A DNA stretch of 64,000 nucleotides from Candidatus Obscuribacterales bacterium (GCA_031292355.1 JARLHI010000060.1:62001-126000); one strand, 5' to 3'. Counted from the stretch's first letter, positions 25,868 to 34,637 are shown. Notes: generated by a model not told the origin, from the letters alone. Program-made: numbers and translations.

Positions 25868-27469
25868 ATGAAATTCAAGCTAATTAACTCACCTTTTGCC
25901 GAAACGACCGCTGATGCAGCTGTCGTCGGAGTTTTTCTCGACGAGCGCATTGATGAGATTTTGGCTACTGTCGATGTCGAATTTGCATCAGCCAAGGCCG
26001 AATTAGTGCAGCATATATCTGACGCGGCAAAAGAAGATAAGTTTACGGGCAAACTAGGACAGATTCTGGCGTTGCCAACCTATGGACAAATTGCCGCTAA
26101 GCGTCTGGTGTTTGTTGGACTGGGCAAGGCGTCAGAAATGAAGGCCCAAGATGCTCGCAAGTACGCCGCTAATCTTTCGCGACGGTTTAAATCTGTGGAA
26201 AAAGTGGCTTTCTTTCTGCGCAACGCTAATGCGGTTGGCACTGAATCTAGTGCCGGTTCGAAAAAGAAAGATAAGAAACATGCAACTCCCGAAGGTGAAT
26301 CAAACGGCGCTGATCTAGCTGAAACCCCTTCAACAGATAGTTCTTCTTACGCTCAGGCTATTGCTGAAGGCTGGAAACTCGGCGGTTACACATTCAATAA
26401 ATACAAATCAGGTAAAGATGAATCTAGCTCCAAAGAGGCCACTATCAAATTTGCTGGTCTCGATATAAGCGAGAAAACTCTCGTTGCAGCCTGTCAAAGC
26501 GGCGATGCCATAGCAGAAGCGACAAATCATGCGCGCCGATTAATTGCAGAACCGGCAAATTACATGACGCCCACAAAGCTCGCTGAGGAAGCCAAGTCTG
26601 TTGCTAAGAAAACTGATTTGACATGCAAAGTACTGGACGTTGAGCAAATAGAGAAACTGGGCATGGGCTCTTTTCTTGGTGTCGCACGTGGTGCCAAGGA
26701 ACCGTGCAAATTTATCGTGATGAAATACGATGCACCAAAATCAAAGCGAACGGTCGCAATTGTTGGTAAAGGCATAACCTTTGATTCGGGCGGTCTTTCG
26801 TTGAAGCCACCAGTGGGCATGGAACACATGAAGTACGACATGACTGGCGCCGCCGTCGTGATTGGCACCATGCAGGTCATAGCTGAGTTGCAGCCAGATG
26901 TGTCTGTGTTAGGACTGATTGCTGCCACTGAGAATATGCCAGGTCATGATGCACTGCATCCAGGCGACGTTTTAAAGTCTATGAATGGTAAGACCATCGA
27001 AGTTAATAACACCGATGCCGAAGGGCGACTTGTTCTTGCTGACGCTATCACATACGCAGTTGGCGAGAAGGTAGATGAAATCATTGATATCGCCACGCTG
27101 ACTGGAGCTGTAGTGACTGCTCTCGGGCGATGCGCTGCTGGTATCATGGGCTCTGATCAGACACTCGTGGATAATTTGATTGCTTGTGGCGCAAGAGCTG
27201 GCGAGAAGTTGTGGCAATTGCCCTTATTCGAAGAATACAAAGATGGACTAAAAAGCGACATCGCCGATTTAAAAAATGCAGGTTCTGGTGGTCAGGCTGG
27301 AAGTTCCAGCGCTGGCATGTTCTTGCAGGAGTTCACGGAGGGCAAACCGTGGGCGCACTTAGATATCGCTGGACCAGGATGGCTGGATAGAGATCGCGAC
27401 GAATGTAACAAGGGTGGCACCGCATTTGGTGTGAGGACTCTATGCTATTACTTGCTGAATGCGGAATAG
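25868..27469 (+). CDS. pepA: Leucyl aminopeptidase (M17)
   Basis: 533 residues. The C-terminal catalytic domain has the metal and active-site Lys segment GKGITFDSGGLSLKP, the MKYDMTGAA Asp, and the family signature NTDAEGRLVLADAI. It removes N-terminal residues from peptides in the cytosol as a two-metal hexamer. The N-terminal macro-like domain is normal up to about residue 120, then a hydrophilic Ser/Lys/Glu-rich insert of some 40 residues (SSAGSKKKDKKHATPEGESN...) makes the protein longer than the usual 480-500. The insert lies before the linker helix and should not touch the active site. GGGAG at 25854-25858 precedes the ATG. Confidence 0.96.
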   Translation: MKFKLINSPFAETTADAAVVGVFLDERIDEILATVDVEFASAKAELVQHISDAAKEDKFTGKLGQILALPTYGQIAAKRLVFVGLGKASEMKAQDARKYAANLSRRFKSVEKVAFFLRNANAVGTESSAGSKKKDKKHATPEGESNGADLAETPSTDSSSYAQAIAEGWKLGGYTFNKYKSGKDESSSKEATIKFAGLDISEKTLVAACQSGDAIAEATNHARRLIAEPANYMTPTKLAEEAKSVAKKTDLTCKVLDVEQIEKLGMGSFLGVARGAKEPCKFIVMKYDAPKSKRTVAIVGKGITFDSGGLSLKPPVGMEHMKYDMTGAAVVIGTMQVIAELQPDVSVLGLIAATENMPGHDALHPGDVLKSMNGKTIEVNNTDAEGRLVLADAITYAVGEKVDEIIDIATLTGAVVTALGRCAAGIMGSDQTLVDNLIACGARAGEKLWQLPLFEEYKDGLKSDIADLKNAGSGGQAGSSSAGMFLQEFTEGKPWAHLDIAGPGWLDRDRDECNKGGTAFGVRTLCYYLLNAE

Positions 27470-27492
27470 GCAGAAAGAGTAAATCAATTGTC

Positions 27493-27726
27493 TTATTTGT
27501 GCGCAACTGATGGCGGCAGTGAGTTCTCAACGGTATAAGTGTTGCCTTTATCCAGAATATAAATCGTCCTGCCGCCTTCTTGGCGGATAGACGTCGCGTG
27601 ACAAAAGTAAGTACTGTCGCTACTGCACAGAATGCGATCTTCTTGTTCTGTAAGTGTTTTATGTGAGCACTGGAGAGCCGCCGAGTCCGGGCGGCAACGG
27701 TACGAATGGTACTGTTCCACTGTCAT
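27493..27726 (-). CDS. Possible small protein overlapping a Roadblock gene
   Basis: 77-codon frame whose first 23 codons overlap the end of the Roadblock gene at 27659. The non-overlapping part reads like real protein (YFCHATSIRQEGGRTIYILDKGNTYTVENSL, with two or three beta strands), and no in-frame start exists after the overlap, so translation would have to begin inside the Roadblock gene. It could be a coupled small partner or a fragment of a longer protein joined by a frameshift. Family not recognised. Confidence 0.35.
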   Translation of the reverse strand: MTVEQYHSYRCRPDSAALQCSHKTLTEQEDRILCSSDSTYFCHATSIRQEGGRTIYILDKGNTYTVENSLPPSVAHK

Positions 27727-28036
27727 CGCTGATAATGATCAGTAAACCGCCTCCGAAGTCACCAATCACGACATAACCACGGCTAGTTTTTGCAACTATC
27801 TGTGTTATGTGTTCGTGTCCCATTTTCGTGGCAGTCGTCGAAGTGTTCATGTAGATGCCGAGAACGAATAGACCAATCGATTCGGCGTCGAAACTTGGTG
27901 GTAATAGGTTGGCGATCAGCAGACCGTCATGACCAATGAGTAAACACCCGACAACTTCTTTTTGCTGGGTGATGTGTCGAAGCAATTGCGTCAGTTCTGA
28001 TTTTGCTTCGTCAGTGAGCTGTAAATTGTCTCTCAT
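27659..28036 (-). CDS. Roadblock/LC7-domain protein
   Basis: 125 residues, a single Roadblock/LC7 (MglB-type) domain: EVVGCLLIGHDGLLIANLLPPSFDAESIG, then KMGHEHITQIVAKTSRGYVVIGDFGGGLLIII. The family forms dimers that regulate small Ras-like GTPases or scaffold signalling proteins; no GTPase is encoded in this window. It closely resembles the Roadblock protein just upstream and the C-terminal domain of the 1487-residue protein, so the three arose by local duplication. Its C-terminus (PLPPGLGGSPVLT) has lost the PLMRSIT ending that the other two share. It starts 6 bp after the upstream Roadblock gene. Confidence 0.87.
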   Translation of the reverse strand: MRDNLQLTDEAKSELTQLLRHITQQKEVVGCLLIGHDGLLIANLLPPSFDAESIGLFVLGIYMNTSTTATKMGHEHITQIVAKTSRGYVVIGDFGGGLLIIISDDSGTVPFVPLPPGLGGSPVLT

Positions 28037-28042
28037 GCGCTG

Positions 28043-28492
28043 TCACTGACCGGTAAGCCCGGTTATGCTGCGCATCAATGGTATCAATGCACTTGTTTCG
28101 CTTGCGTTGCTGATAATGACTAATAAGCCGCCGCCAAAGTCGGCAATCACGACATATCCGTGAGAAGTTCTGCCCACAAGTTGATGCACATGCATGTGCC
28201 CTAATTTAGTTACCGCGGCCGAAGTGCATTTATAGATATCGAGCGCTTTCTGGGCTAACAGTTCCGGGTCCGTATCTGGCGGCATGGTATTTGCTATAAC
28301 CCAGCCGTCGTGCCCGACAACCAATGAGCCAATGACGCCATTCAGGGCTCCGACTTGATCCAACAATTGTTTTAACTCAGATTCTGCTTCAATTGGGAGT
28401 TGTCTTAACTGTAATCTGGGCTTAGACAAGTCTTCACTGGAAATCCATTTTGGCTTTCCATCATCGTCACACCAATCTTGGTGCAACCTCAT
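28043..28492 (-). CDS. Roadblock/LC7-domain protein
   Basis: 149 residues. After a hydrophilic N-terminal extension of about 35 residues with WCDDDGKPKWISSEDL comes the Roadblock domain: GVIGSLVVGHDGWVIANTMPP, KLGHMHVHQLVGRTSHGYVVIADFGGGLLVII, and the ending SALIPLMRSITGLTGQ. Its ATG overlaps the stop of the 1487-residue protein by 4 bp (28489-28492), so the two are translationally coupled and the proteins probably form mixed dimers. Roadblock domains work as pairs, which fits three copies in one operon. Confidence 0.88.
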   Translation of the reverse strand: MRLHQDWCDDDGKPKWISSEDLSKPRLQLRQLPIEAESELKQLLDQVGALNGVIGSLVVGHDGWVIANTMPPDTDPELLAQKALDIYKCTSAAVTKLGHMHVHQLVGRTSHGYVVIADFGGGLLVIISNASETSALIPLMRSITGLTGQ

Positions 28493-31400
28493 TGGGCAAC
28501 AAGTTGAGTGATACTGCGCATCAATGGAATTAAGACGTCAGTCTCGTTGCCTTCGGTGATGGTGACGAGCAAGCCGCCGCCAAAGTCGGCGATGACAATG
28601 TAGCCGCGAGGTGTTCTGCCTACGAATTGATGAATGTGTTCGTGACCTAATTTCGTTACGGTCGTGGAGGTATTCATGTATATGCCGAGGGCAAATTGAC
28701 CCATTGATTCTGCGTCGAAATCTGGTGGCAATGTATTCGCGATGAGTAGACCATCGTGCCCGATGATTACTGAGCCGATAACACTTTTTTGCAGACCGAT
28801 TTGTTGCAACAGTTGTTGTAACTCAGATGATGCCTCAATTGTGAGGACGCGCATCGAGCTATCAGACAAATCTGCTTCGGTGATGTTGCCGATTTTTTCC
28901 AGGTCTTTTTGGTCAAGCAAGAATTTACCGATTGACGCGATTCGTCCGGAGTTTTGATCCGCCGATGAATCGACGCGACTATCGAGGCGACCTACACCTT
29001 CTACTTTCACTGGCGCAGGGCTGTCGTAATTGCTGTCTCCGTAGCCAGTTTGTCCGCCACCAGGCATTTGCTGATTTTGCTGAATAGCTGCTGCTTCACT
29101 GAGGTTGGCTTTTGGAGCTTGTCCGTCTCTGACACCTAGATTATCAGCGAAAATGCTGTCGATCACACTGTCGTCGATTGAAAATAAACCGGTTCTTGGT
29201 TTGCCTGGATCAGCAGGAGCACCAATTCTTGGTTGTGGTGCAGCTGGTTGCTGCTGTTGTCCCCAGCCACTACCACTTGCTGCAGCTTGCCCCCAACCGC
29301 CCTGAGCCGGTTGTTGAGGAGGCTGTGCGGGTTGCTGTGGTATGGGCGCTGGTTGCTGAGGTGGTTGTTGGGGCACCTGCGGCTGCATTTGCTGTTGCTG
29401 GGGCGCCTGTTGCTGCATTGGTTGCTGTTGAGGCGAGCCCCAGCCAGGGTTAGGCTGATTTTGTGGTGCTTGCTCCTGCGGCATTTGAGGCGGTGCAAAT
29501 TGTGCCGGTTGCTGAGGCGGTGGTTGGAATCCGCCCGATTGAGCATTCTGGGCTGGATTTGCCCAGTCATTTCCAGGAACAGGAGGTGCTACTGGTGGTT
29601 GAGCCCACCCTCCAGACGTTGAACTGTTTTGCATGGGTGTAGGAGCAACAGGAGCTGGCGGTACCGGGGCTTGTGGCGTTGGGATGCCACTGACTGCATG
29701 AGATGCTTCTTCAACACCCAGATTTTTCATAAACAACTGGTCCATCGCCTGGTCGTCCAAATTGAATAACCCTTGCGGGTTCTGAGCTGGCGTTTGTGGC
29801 GGTGTTACCGGTGTTGGCGCTTGCGGTGGTACCGGTGGTGCGGCAAATTGTCCAGAGGCGCCCATCGCTGGCTGCCCTCTGCGCTCTTCGTTGGGTGAAA
29901 ATGGTGCATTAGGCGCGCTTGGACGCGGTGCGACCGGCGAAATTCTTGGTGTGCCCTGATTAGAGTTGTCGGCCCAACCGGCGTTCTGCTGTCCGGGCTG
30001 GGGTTGAGCAAATTGTGGCGCTTCCATTGGCGCTGGTGCTTGCGTTGCTTGTGGTGCCTCGGGCGCCCAGGTTGTCGGAGCTGGGGTCCATGGTTGTGCC
30101 GGAGCTTGCATGGGGGCAGCTGGTGCAGTTTGCTCTGCGGAATGGAACCGTTGTTGTGGCACCGCAGGTTGCGCTGATGCGCTCGTCGCACCAGCATTCT
30201 TCAACTTCAAGTTTTCATTGAACAATTGGTCGATTGCTTGATCGTCTAAAGAAAACAGAGATGATTTTTGCTCGGGCTGTGGTGGTGCAGGCGCTGGTTG
30301 GAAAGATTGCTGCATCGATGCTTGTTGGGTTGCAGGCTGACTTTGAGAAGCTGGTGCTCCACCCCAGGCGTTTGCCTGTGCTGGTTGAATAATGTTCTGG
30401 TTAGCGCTCCAGTCATTACTTTGAGGTTGGGCATTCCATGCTGGTTCTTGAGGAGCAGCAGGCGGAGCCGGTTGTTGCAGTGATGGTGGCACTGGTAGAG
30501 CTGCTAACTGTTGCATGCTTGCGCCCTGAAGCGCTCTTTGCTGTGCTTGCAATTTTTCTTGAATGGATAATTCCCACGAATTTTGCTGATCGCCGCCTTT
30601 TCCGCCAGCACTTTCATCAAGTGTGCTGTTCAACTTTTGCATTACAGATTGCTGCAATGTCGGCTGTTGTGGAACGGAAGCTGGAGCTGGTTCTGGTAGT
30701 GCCGGAGCCGGTTGCTCTCCCCAGGCTGGTTCAGCTTCCTTTAAGGCGTCAGGACTGTAGACGGGGAAGTCAAAACCGCTTTTTCCATGCGCTATAGCTG
30801 GATCATTTTCATCAACTAGAAGATGAGGCGCTGGCATTGGCGGTGGCATCATTGGTGGTGCAAAGCCTTGCTGCGGTATGGGCTGAGGAGTTGCTGGTCC
30901 AGGCTGGACGACGTCCGGTTGTGATTTTGCTCGAGATTGAATTGGGGTGCTCCAGCGATCATCTATAGAGAGCGGATCGGCTGAAGTTGGATCGGCTTCC
31001 ATTTTTTTCGGTGCAGCCGGAGCTGTCTTGGCACCGAGTGTTTCGCCACTTGGTGAAAACGCTTGCCAGGTTCCCGTTTCAATTTGCTCGGATTCAAGTG
31101 ACCAGGCTGGTCTTCCGGGTGTTTTTGGTGCTTGTTGTGCACCAGCCGCTTGAGGCGCTGCTGGAGTTGTACTTACTTGAGACTGTGCATTAGATTCTGC
31201 TTGTGCCGCATTCTGCGGTGCATTCCAATCATTTGCATCAGTAGGTGTGCCCCATGCCCCTTGAGGTTTGGCACCACCCCAGTTGGCTTGTTGTGGGTCG
31301 GTTGAAGGTTGTGGTGCCGGCTGAGCCTGCGCGGGTGCAGTGTTTACACTACCAGCGGTTTGGCCCCATGCGGGCTGAGCGACTGGTTGCCCCCAAGCAT

Positions 31401-32952
31401 CAACGGCTTGTGCTGGCTGTGCTGCTGGTTGAACAGGAGCAGCTACTGCTGGTTTCGGTACGTCTGCTCCGGTTTGACCCCATCCTCGTTGACCGCCGGC
31501 AGCATCCCAGCTATCGCCACCACGGTTTGCTCCCCATCCACCTGATTGAGCCGGGGCGGCTGGGGTGGGTGGAGCAGTCGGTGCTTGCGACCATCCAGGG
31601 GCGGCTGGCGCCGGAGTAGCGTCAAAAGCTGGAGCGGGTGGATTTGGGGCAACAGGTACTGCTGGCACTGGAGCTCCCCAGGCTGGTGGCGATGCTTGTG
31701 GTTGCATCGCTTGAACGGCTGGAGGCTGAGCAGCTGGCGCTTGATTCCAGTTGTTGGCGCCCGGTGCTGGACCGCCCCAACTGCCTGCTGGCGGCTGCAT
31801 CGGTGTATTTTGTTGCGGTGTTGAAGCTGCCGCCGGTTGAGCTGAATTATTGTCCCAGGTGGTGCCCCAACCTGAAGGTTGCGCGGCTGGAGCTTGAGCT
31901 TGAGCTGGTTGTTCTGCAAGATACGGTTGTGGTGGCAGAACTTGCTGCATGGGCGCATTTTGTGGAGCGCCGGCAGCTGTATTGGAGCTTGGTTTTCCCC
32001 ATGAACCGACAACTGGGGCATTTGGCGTTGCTGTCTGTTGTCCAAAAGCAGGAGCGCCCATTGGTGCTGGCTGTCTGTTGTCAAAGCCAGATGGTTGTGG
32101 CATGGCGTTAGGATTCATCCCTGGTGCCATGGGCGCCATTCCTGGCGCCATAGGTTGCATCATGCCCTGGTTGAAGCCAGGCATTGCCTGTGGTGCAGGG
32201 GCTTGGTTCATGCCTTGTTCGTGGCTATTGTCAAAACCATCGTCGTAATTATCTTGGCCGTTGTCGAGACTTTCTTCATCATCATATGATTCAGAATTGC
32301 CTTCATCAGCAGGTTTTGCACCTTCTGAGATTTTCTTGCGGATTGATTCAGCCAGCGTCAACGGAGCATTATCGACACCGCTTTGAACTGGAACAGACTT
32401 ACCGAATTTTTCGCCCAGTGTTCGCGATTGCAATTCTCTCTGGTCAGCTTCTTGATCGAAGCCTTTGTTCATTGCTTTAAGACGATTGCTTGCTCCTGAA
32501 AATTCTTCACTTTTTGCACCTTTGTATTTAACGGCGCTGTCGGCTGAAGCTGGAGTTGGTGCATCTTTGATGGCGTTTGACGAGCGATGTGGAAACGAAC
32601 TTCCAGCAGCTGCTTGTTGTTTGCCGGCCGGCCCTCGTCTCACGCGCGTGTTTTCCATCGGCGGCGGGGCTTCTTTTTTCTGAAAGAGATTGGTGATAAA
32701 GGCAAAAGGCGAAGCTTTGGTGGCAGGCAATTGGCTCATGATCATACGAGCGAGCTGCTCTTCGTTTGCAGGCAAGATTTCATCAGGTAATGAAGCTTCT
32801 TCTGCAGCTAGTATCACCTGTTGGAGTTGATGGTAAAACTTGGCGCATGATTCACACGACTCAAGATGTGCCAGGACGATCCGCTCTTCTTGAGGAGCGA
32901 GGTCCAGGTCAAACTTTTGTTGTATGAGGAATCTGAATCGACTGCAGTTCAT
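28489..32952 (-). CDS. Anti-sigma zinc finger / disordered linker / Roadblock fusion
   Basis: 1487 residues. Residues 1-50 are an anti-sigma-factor zinc finger (LAHLESCESCAKFYHQL, H-x3-C-x2-C). The last about 120 residues are a Roadblock/LC7 domain (SVIIGHDGLLIANTLPPDFDAE...GYIVIADFGGGLLV). In between lies a Pro/Gln/Ala/Gly-rich region of over 1000 residues with many WG dipeptides. Near residues 899, 1062 and 1255 three copies of a short motif stand out: LFSLDDQAIDQLF, LFNLDDQAMDQLF and LFSIDDSVIDSIF, each followed by xxNL. No membrane helix. The gene lies 24 bp after an ECF-like sigma gene, the usual order for sigma and anti-sigma, and is coupled to two more Roadblock genes. It probably holds the sigma factor and releases it in response to Roadblock-mediated assembly; that last step is an inference. 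Confidence 0.85.
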   Translation of the reverse strand: MNCSRFRFLIQQKFDLDLAPQEERIVLAHLESCESCAKFYHQLQQVILAAEEASLPDEILPANEEQLARMIMSQLPATKASPFAFITNLFQKKEAPPPMENTRVRRGPAGKQQAAAGSSFPHRSSNAIKDAPTPASADSAVKYKGAKSEEFSGASNRLKAMNKGFDQEADQRELQSRTLGEKFGKSVPVQSGVDNAPLTLAESIRKKISEGAKPADEGNSESYDDEESLDNGQDNYDDGFDNSHEQGMNQAPAPQAMPGFNQGMMQPMAPGMAPMAPGMNPNAMPQPSGFDNRQPAPMGAPAFGQQTATPNAPVVGSWGKPSSNTAAGAPQNAPMQQVLPPQPYLAEQPAQAQAPAAQPSGWGTTWDNNSAQPAAASTPQQNTPMQPPAGSWGGPAPGANNWNQAPAAQPPAVQAMQPQASPPAWGAPVPAVPVAPNPPAPAFDATPAPAAPGWSQAPTAPPTPAAPAQSGGWGANRGGDSWDAAGGQRGWGQTGADVPKPAVAAPVQPAAQPAQAVDAWGQPVAQPAWGQTAGSVNTAPAQAQPAPQPSTDPQQANWGGAKPQGAWGTPTDANDWNAPQNAAQAESNAQSQVSTTPAAPQAAGAQQAPKTPGRPAWSLESEQIETGTWQAFSPSGETLGAKTAPAAPKKMEADPTSADPLSIDDRWSTPIQSRAKSQPDVVQPGPATPQPIPQQGFAPPMMPPPMPAPHLLVDENDPAIAHGKSGFDFPVYSPDALKEAEPAWGEQPAPALPEPAPASVPQQPTLQQSVMQKLNSTLDESAGGKGGDQQNSWELSIQEKLQAQQRALQGASMQQLAALPVPPSLQQPAPPAAPQEPAWNAQPQSNDWSANQNIIQPAQANAWGGAPASQSQPATQQASMQQSFQPAPAPPQPEQKSSLFSLDDQAIDQLFNENLKLKNAGATSASAQPAVPQQRFHSAEQTAPAAPMQAPAQPWTPAPTTWAPEAPQATQAPAPMEAPQFAQPQPGQQNAGWADNSNQGTPRISPVAPRPSAPNAPFSPNEERRGQPAMGASGQFAAPPVPPQAPTPVTPPQTPAQNPQGLFNLDDQAMDQLFMKNLGVEEASHAVSGIPTPQAPVPPAPVAPTPMQNSSTSGGWAQPPVAPPVPGNDWANPAQNAQSGGFQPPPQQPAQFAPPQMPQEQAPQNQPNPGWGSPQQQPMQQQAPQQQQMQPQVPQQPPQQPAPIPQQPAQPPQQPAQGGWGQAAASGSGWGQQQQPAAPQPRIGAPADPGKPRTGLFSIDDSVIDSIFADNLGVRDGQAPKANLSEAAAIQQNQQMPGGGQTGYGDSNYDSPAPVKVEGVGRLDSRVDSSADQNSGRIASIGKFLLDQKDLEKIGNITEADLSDSSMRVLTIEASSELQQLLQQIGLQKSVIGSVIIGHDGLLIANTLPPDFDAESMGQFALGIYMNTSTTVTKLGHEHIHQFVGRTPRGYIVIADFGGGLLVTITEGNETDVLIPLMRSITQLVAQ

Positions 32953-32976
32953 TGTGTTTACCGATGAAATTTCTAG

Positions 32977-33561
32977 TTAGCCCCGTCCCAAGCACTTAAC
33001 GATTTGAACTCTAGCTCTAAAGAGCCAGGCCATAACATCTTCTGGTGCCTGATTTATTACTATCGCGATTTGCTCGTAGGATAGATTGAAATTGTGGCGC
33101 AACAGAAAGACCTTTTGTTGTTCCTGCGGCAAAGAGGCGATGCATCTTTTTACTCTCTGGCTGCCGAGGATAATTGTGGTTTCCCAATCCATCTGAGATG
33201 AACCATCAGTACTTGGATCGGTGCGCGGGTCACGACTGACCGGTGCGCTGTTGATAGAGTGCCAATCTGCACAGCTATCTACGATAAAACCGACCAACCA
33301 GTCCCAGATGCCATCTGTAAACTGCTTGGTGTTGATTGACTTGAGTTGCGAAAAAACATTTTGAAAAGCGGAAATAGTCAGATCGGTCGCAGCATTCGCA
33401 TCATCTGTTGCGAGATAAGCGATTGCATAAAAACGCTCTTGATGATTCCAGACAAAGTCGTTACGTTTAGCCGGATCGCCCTTTTTCAAGTCGGCGATAA
33501 CGCTTGCGGCTGATACATTATTCGAGTTGCTGGATGTTGTTCTACTGGGAAGAAGACTCAT
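32977..33561 (-). CDS. ECF-like sigma factor
   Basis: 194 residues. The N-terminal half has the shape of sigma region 2 (ASVIADLKKGDPAKRNDFVWNHQERFYAIAYLATDDANAATDLTISAFQNVF), in diverged form; the C-terminal half is a good sigma-70 region 4 (ASLPQEQQKVFLLRHNFNLSYEQIAIVINQAPEDVMAWLFRARVQIVKCL). The two are joined by a longer than usual linker with a WDWLVGFIVDSCADWH segment. It directs RNA polymerase to a small set of promoters. The next gene encodes its probable anti-sigma factor. The first 20 residues are Ser/Asn-rich and may be flexible. The upstream region carries an ATTTGTC repeat cluster. Confidence 0.82.
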   Translation of the reverse strand: MSLLPSRTTSSNSNNVSAASVIADLKKGDPAKRNDFVWNHQERFYAIAYLATDDANAATDLTISAFQNVFSQLKSINTKQFTDGIWDWLVGFIVDSCADWHSINSAPVSRDPRTDPSTDGSSQMDWETTIILGSQRVKRCIASLPQEQQKVFLLRHNFNLSYEQIAIVINQAPEDVMAWLFRARVQIVKCLGRG

Positions 33562-33857
33562 TTTTCTCTATTTACCACAGGTACCTATCAAAATCGACCG
33601 GCTGCCGCACCGGTCTGATCAAAAATTTGTCGCCGACCGGACAAATATCTTGCGCCAATTTGTCCCTAAGCTCTGAACTTTCACGAAAACCGCCAGACGC
33701 CTGTTTTTAGTTTACATGATTGCAAGCAGATTCGGTCTTGGTCTAAATTTTATCGGAACCTACCTCCTTGATAGCGCTCAGCGGCGTTTTGACGGTTAAC
33801 ATAGATGTACCCCAACGACCGATTTACTAATTGGTCGCCAAAACCCATAATAAATAC
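33562..33857. promoter_or_regulatory. Divergent promoter region with ATTTGTC repeats
   Basis: No gene in about 295 bp between the sigma gene and the rightward unknown gene. ATTTGTC occurs at 33625-33631 and 33658-33664, and inverted as GACAAAT at 33640-33646; the first pair forms a perfect 7-bp inverted repeat with an 8-base gap. A second inverted repeat, GACCGG at 33596-33601 and CCGGTC at 33610-33615, lies nearer the sigma gene. These are plausible control sites of the sigma operon. Confidence 0.45.
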
Positions 33858-34592
33858 ATGCCCAAAACACCCAGCTATAAGCTCTCTATCTCCAATAACG
33901 ACGAAATTGGTTTCACTTTGCATTCAGTTGTGATGGAACCAAGACACTGTACACCGCTTGATTTAGCGGCTGCCGTGAAAAATTTGCGGATCGATTTTCA
34001 TGGTGAAAATGAAGACGACATCGCCATAATTTCAAAGAAAATTGTCAATTATCTGCTTACTGACTTCTTTGTTCTGGCCCATCGAACTGGTTTGTATAAT
34101 CGTCAATTGAAGTTGTGGGAGGCTCTGGCTAGCGTTTGCGAGGTCAGAATGGCGCAACTTCAGCTGGGATTTTTTAAGAAAATTGACTTGCCCATATGGG
34201 ATTTCCCAATGTTAGACAGCAAGGGGCGAACGACGCTTCTGGTGCGCCTGGTGTTTGATGCTCCTAACTCTGAGTTTGATTTGAGTAATGAAAAAGGCTG
34301 CAAAGCTCTAATCGCAAGCACCGTCCAGCGTGCCGAACGTCTCAAAGTTGAGCATCCTCTCTTTAGCGGCGTGTTCTTATTCTGTCCGAAGCCTGCGGCC
34401 GAATACGTTCGCTCGTGTTTTTCGATGGTCACCGTGGTCGATGATCCAGTCGGTAAATATGAGGCGAAGATCGTCTCTCTGCCTGATGTTTCCTTGGATT
34501 TGTTTGAGTACGATCATGCTGGCGATGAGCTGAAAATGCTTCATCCCAGCTTGCAAAAAATGAATTCAAGTGAGCGAACTGTCGTAACTTGA
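33858..34592 (+). CDS. Unknown soluble protein
   Basis: 244 residues from the ATG at 33858; a TTG nine codons upstream is possible. No signal peptide, no membrane segment, family not recognised. The chain looks like a mixed alpha/beta globular protein: LDLAAAVKNLRIDFHGENEDDIAIISKKIVNYLLTDF, KLWEALASVCEVRMAQLQLGFF, RTTLLVRLVFDAP. A DFHGENEDD acidic stretch might bind metal. It is divergent from the ECF-like sigma gene and may belong to the same response, but nothing in the sequence proves this. Confidence 0.68.
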   Translation: MPKTPSYKLSISNNDEIGFTLHSVVMEPRHCTPLDLAAAVKNLRIDFHGENEDDIAIISKKIVNYLLTDFFVLAHRTGLYNRQLKLWEALASVCEVRMAQLQLGFFKKIDLPIWDFPMLDSKGRTTLLVRLVFDAPNSEFDLSNEKGCKALIASTVQRAERLKVEHPLFSGVFLFCPKPAAEYVRSCFSMVTVVDDPVGKYEAKIVSLPDVSLDLFEYDHAGDELKMLHPSLQKMNSSERTVVT

Positions 34593-34637
34593 GTTTGTAC
34601 AGAATCTGTGCAGAATTAATCTACTGGCAAGGTCAAA

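Noticed and set aside
29163-32480. Many long open frames on both strands inside the 1487-residue Roadblock fusion gene
   Set aside because: They come from the GC-rich, repetitive Pro/Gln/Ala codons; none has a ribosome site or recognisable protein features, and the fusion frame has clear domains at both ends.
33751-33780. GGAACC resembling an ECF -35 element upstream of 33858
   Set aside because: No matching -10 at the normal distance, and the motif is short enough to occur by chance.
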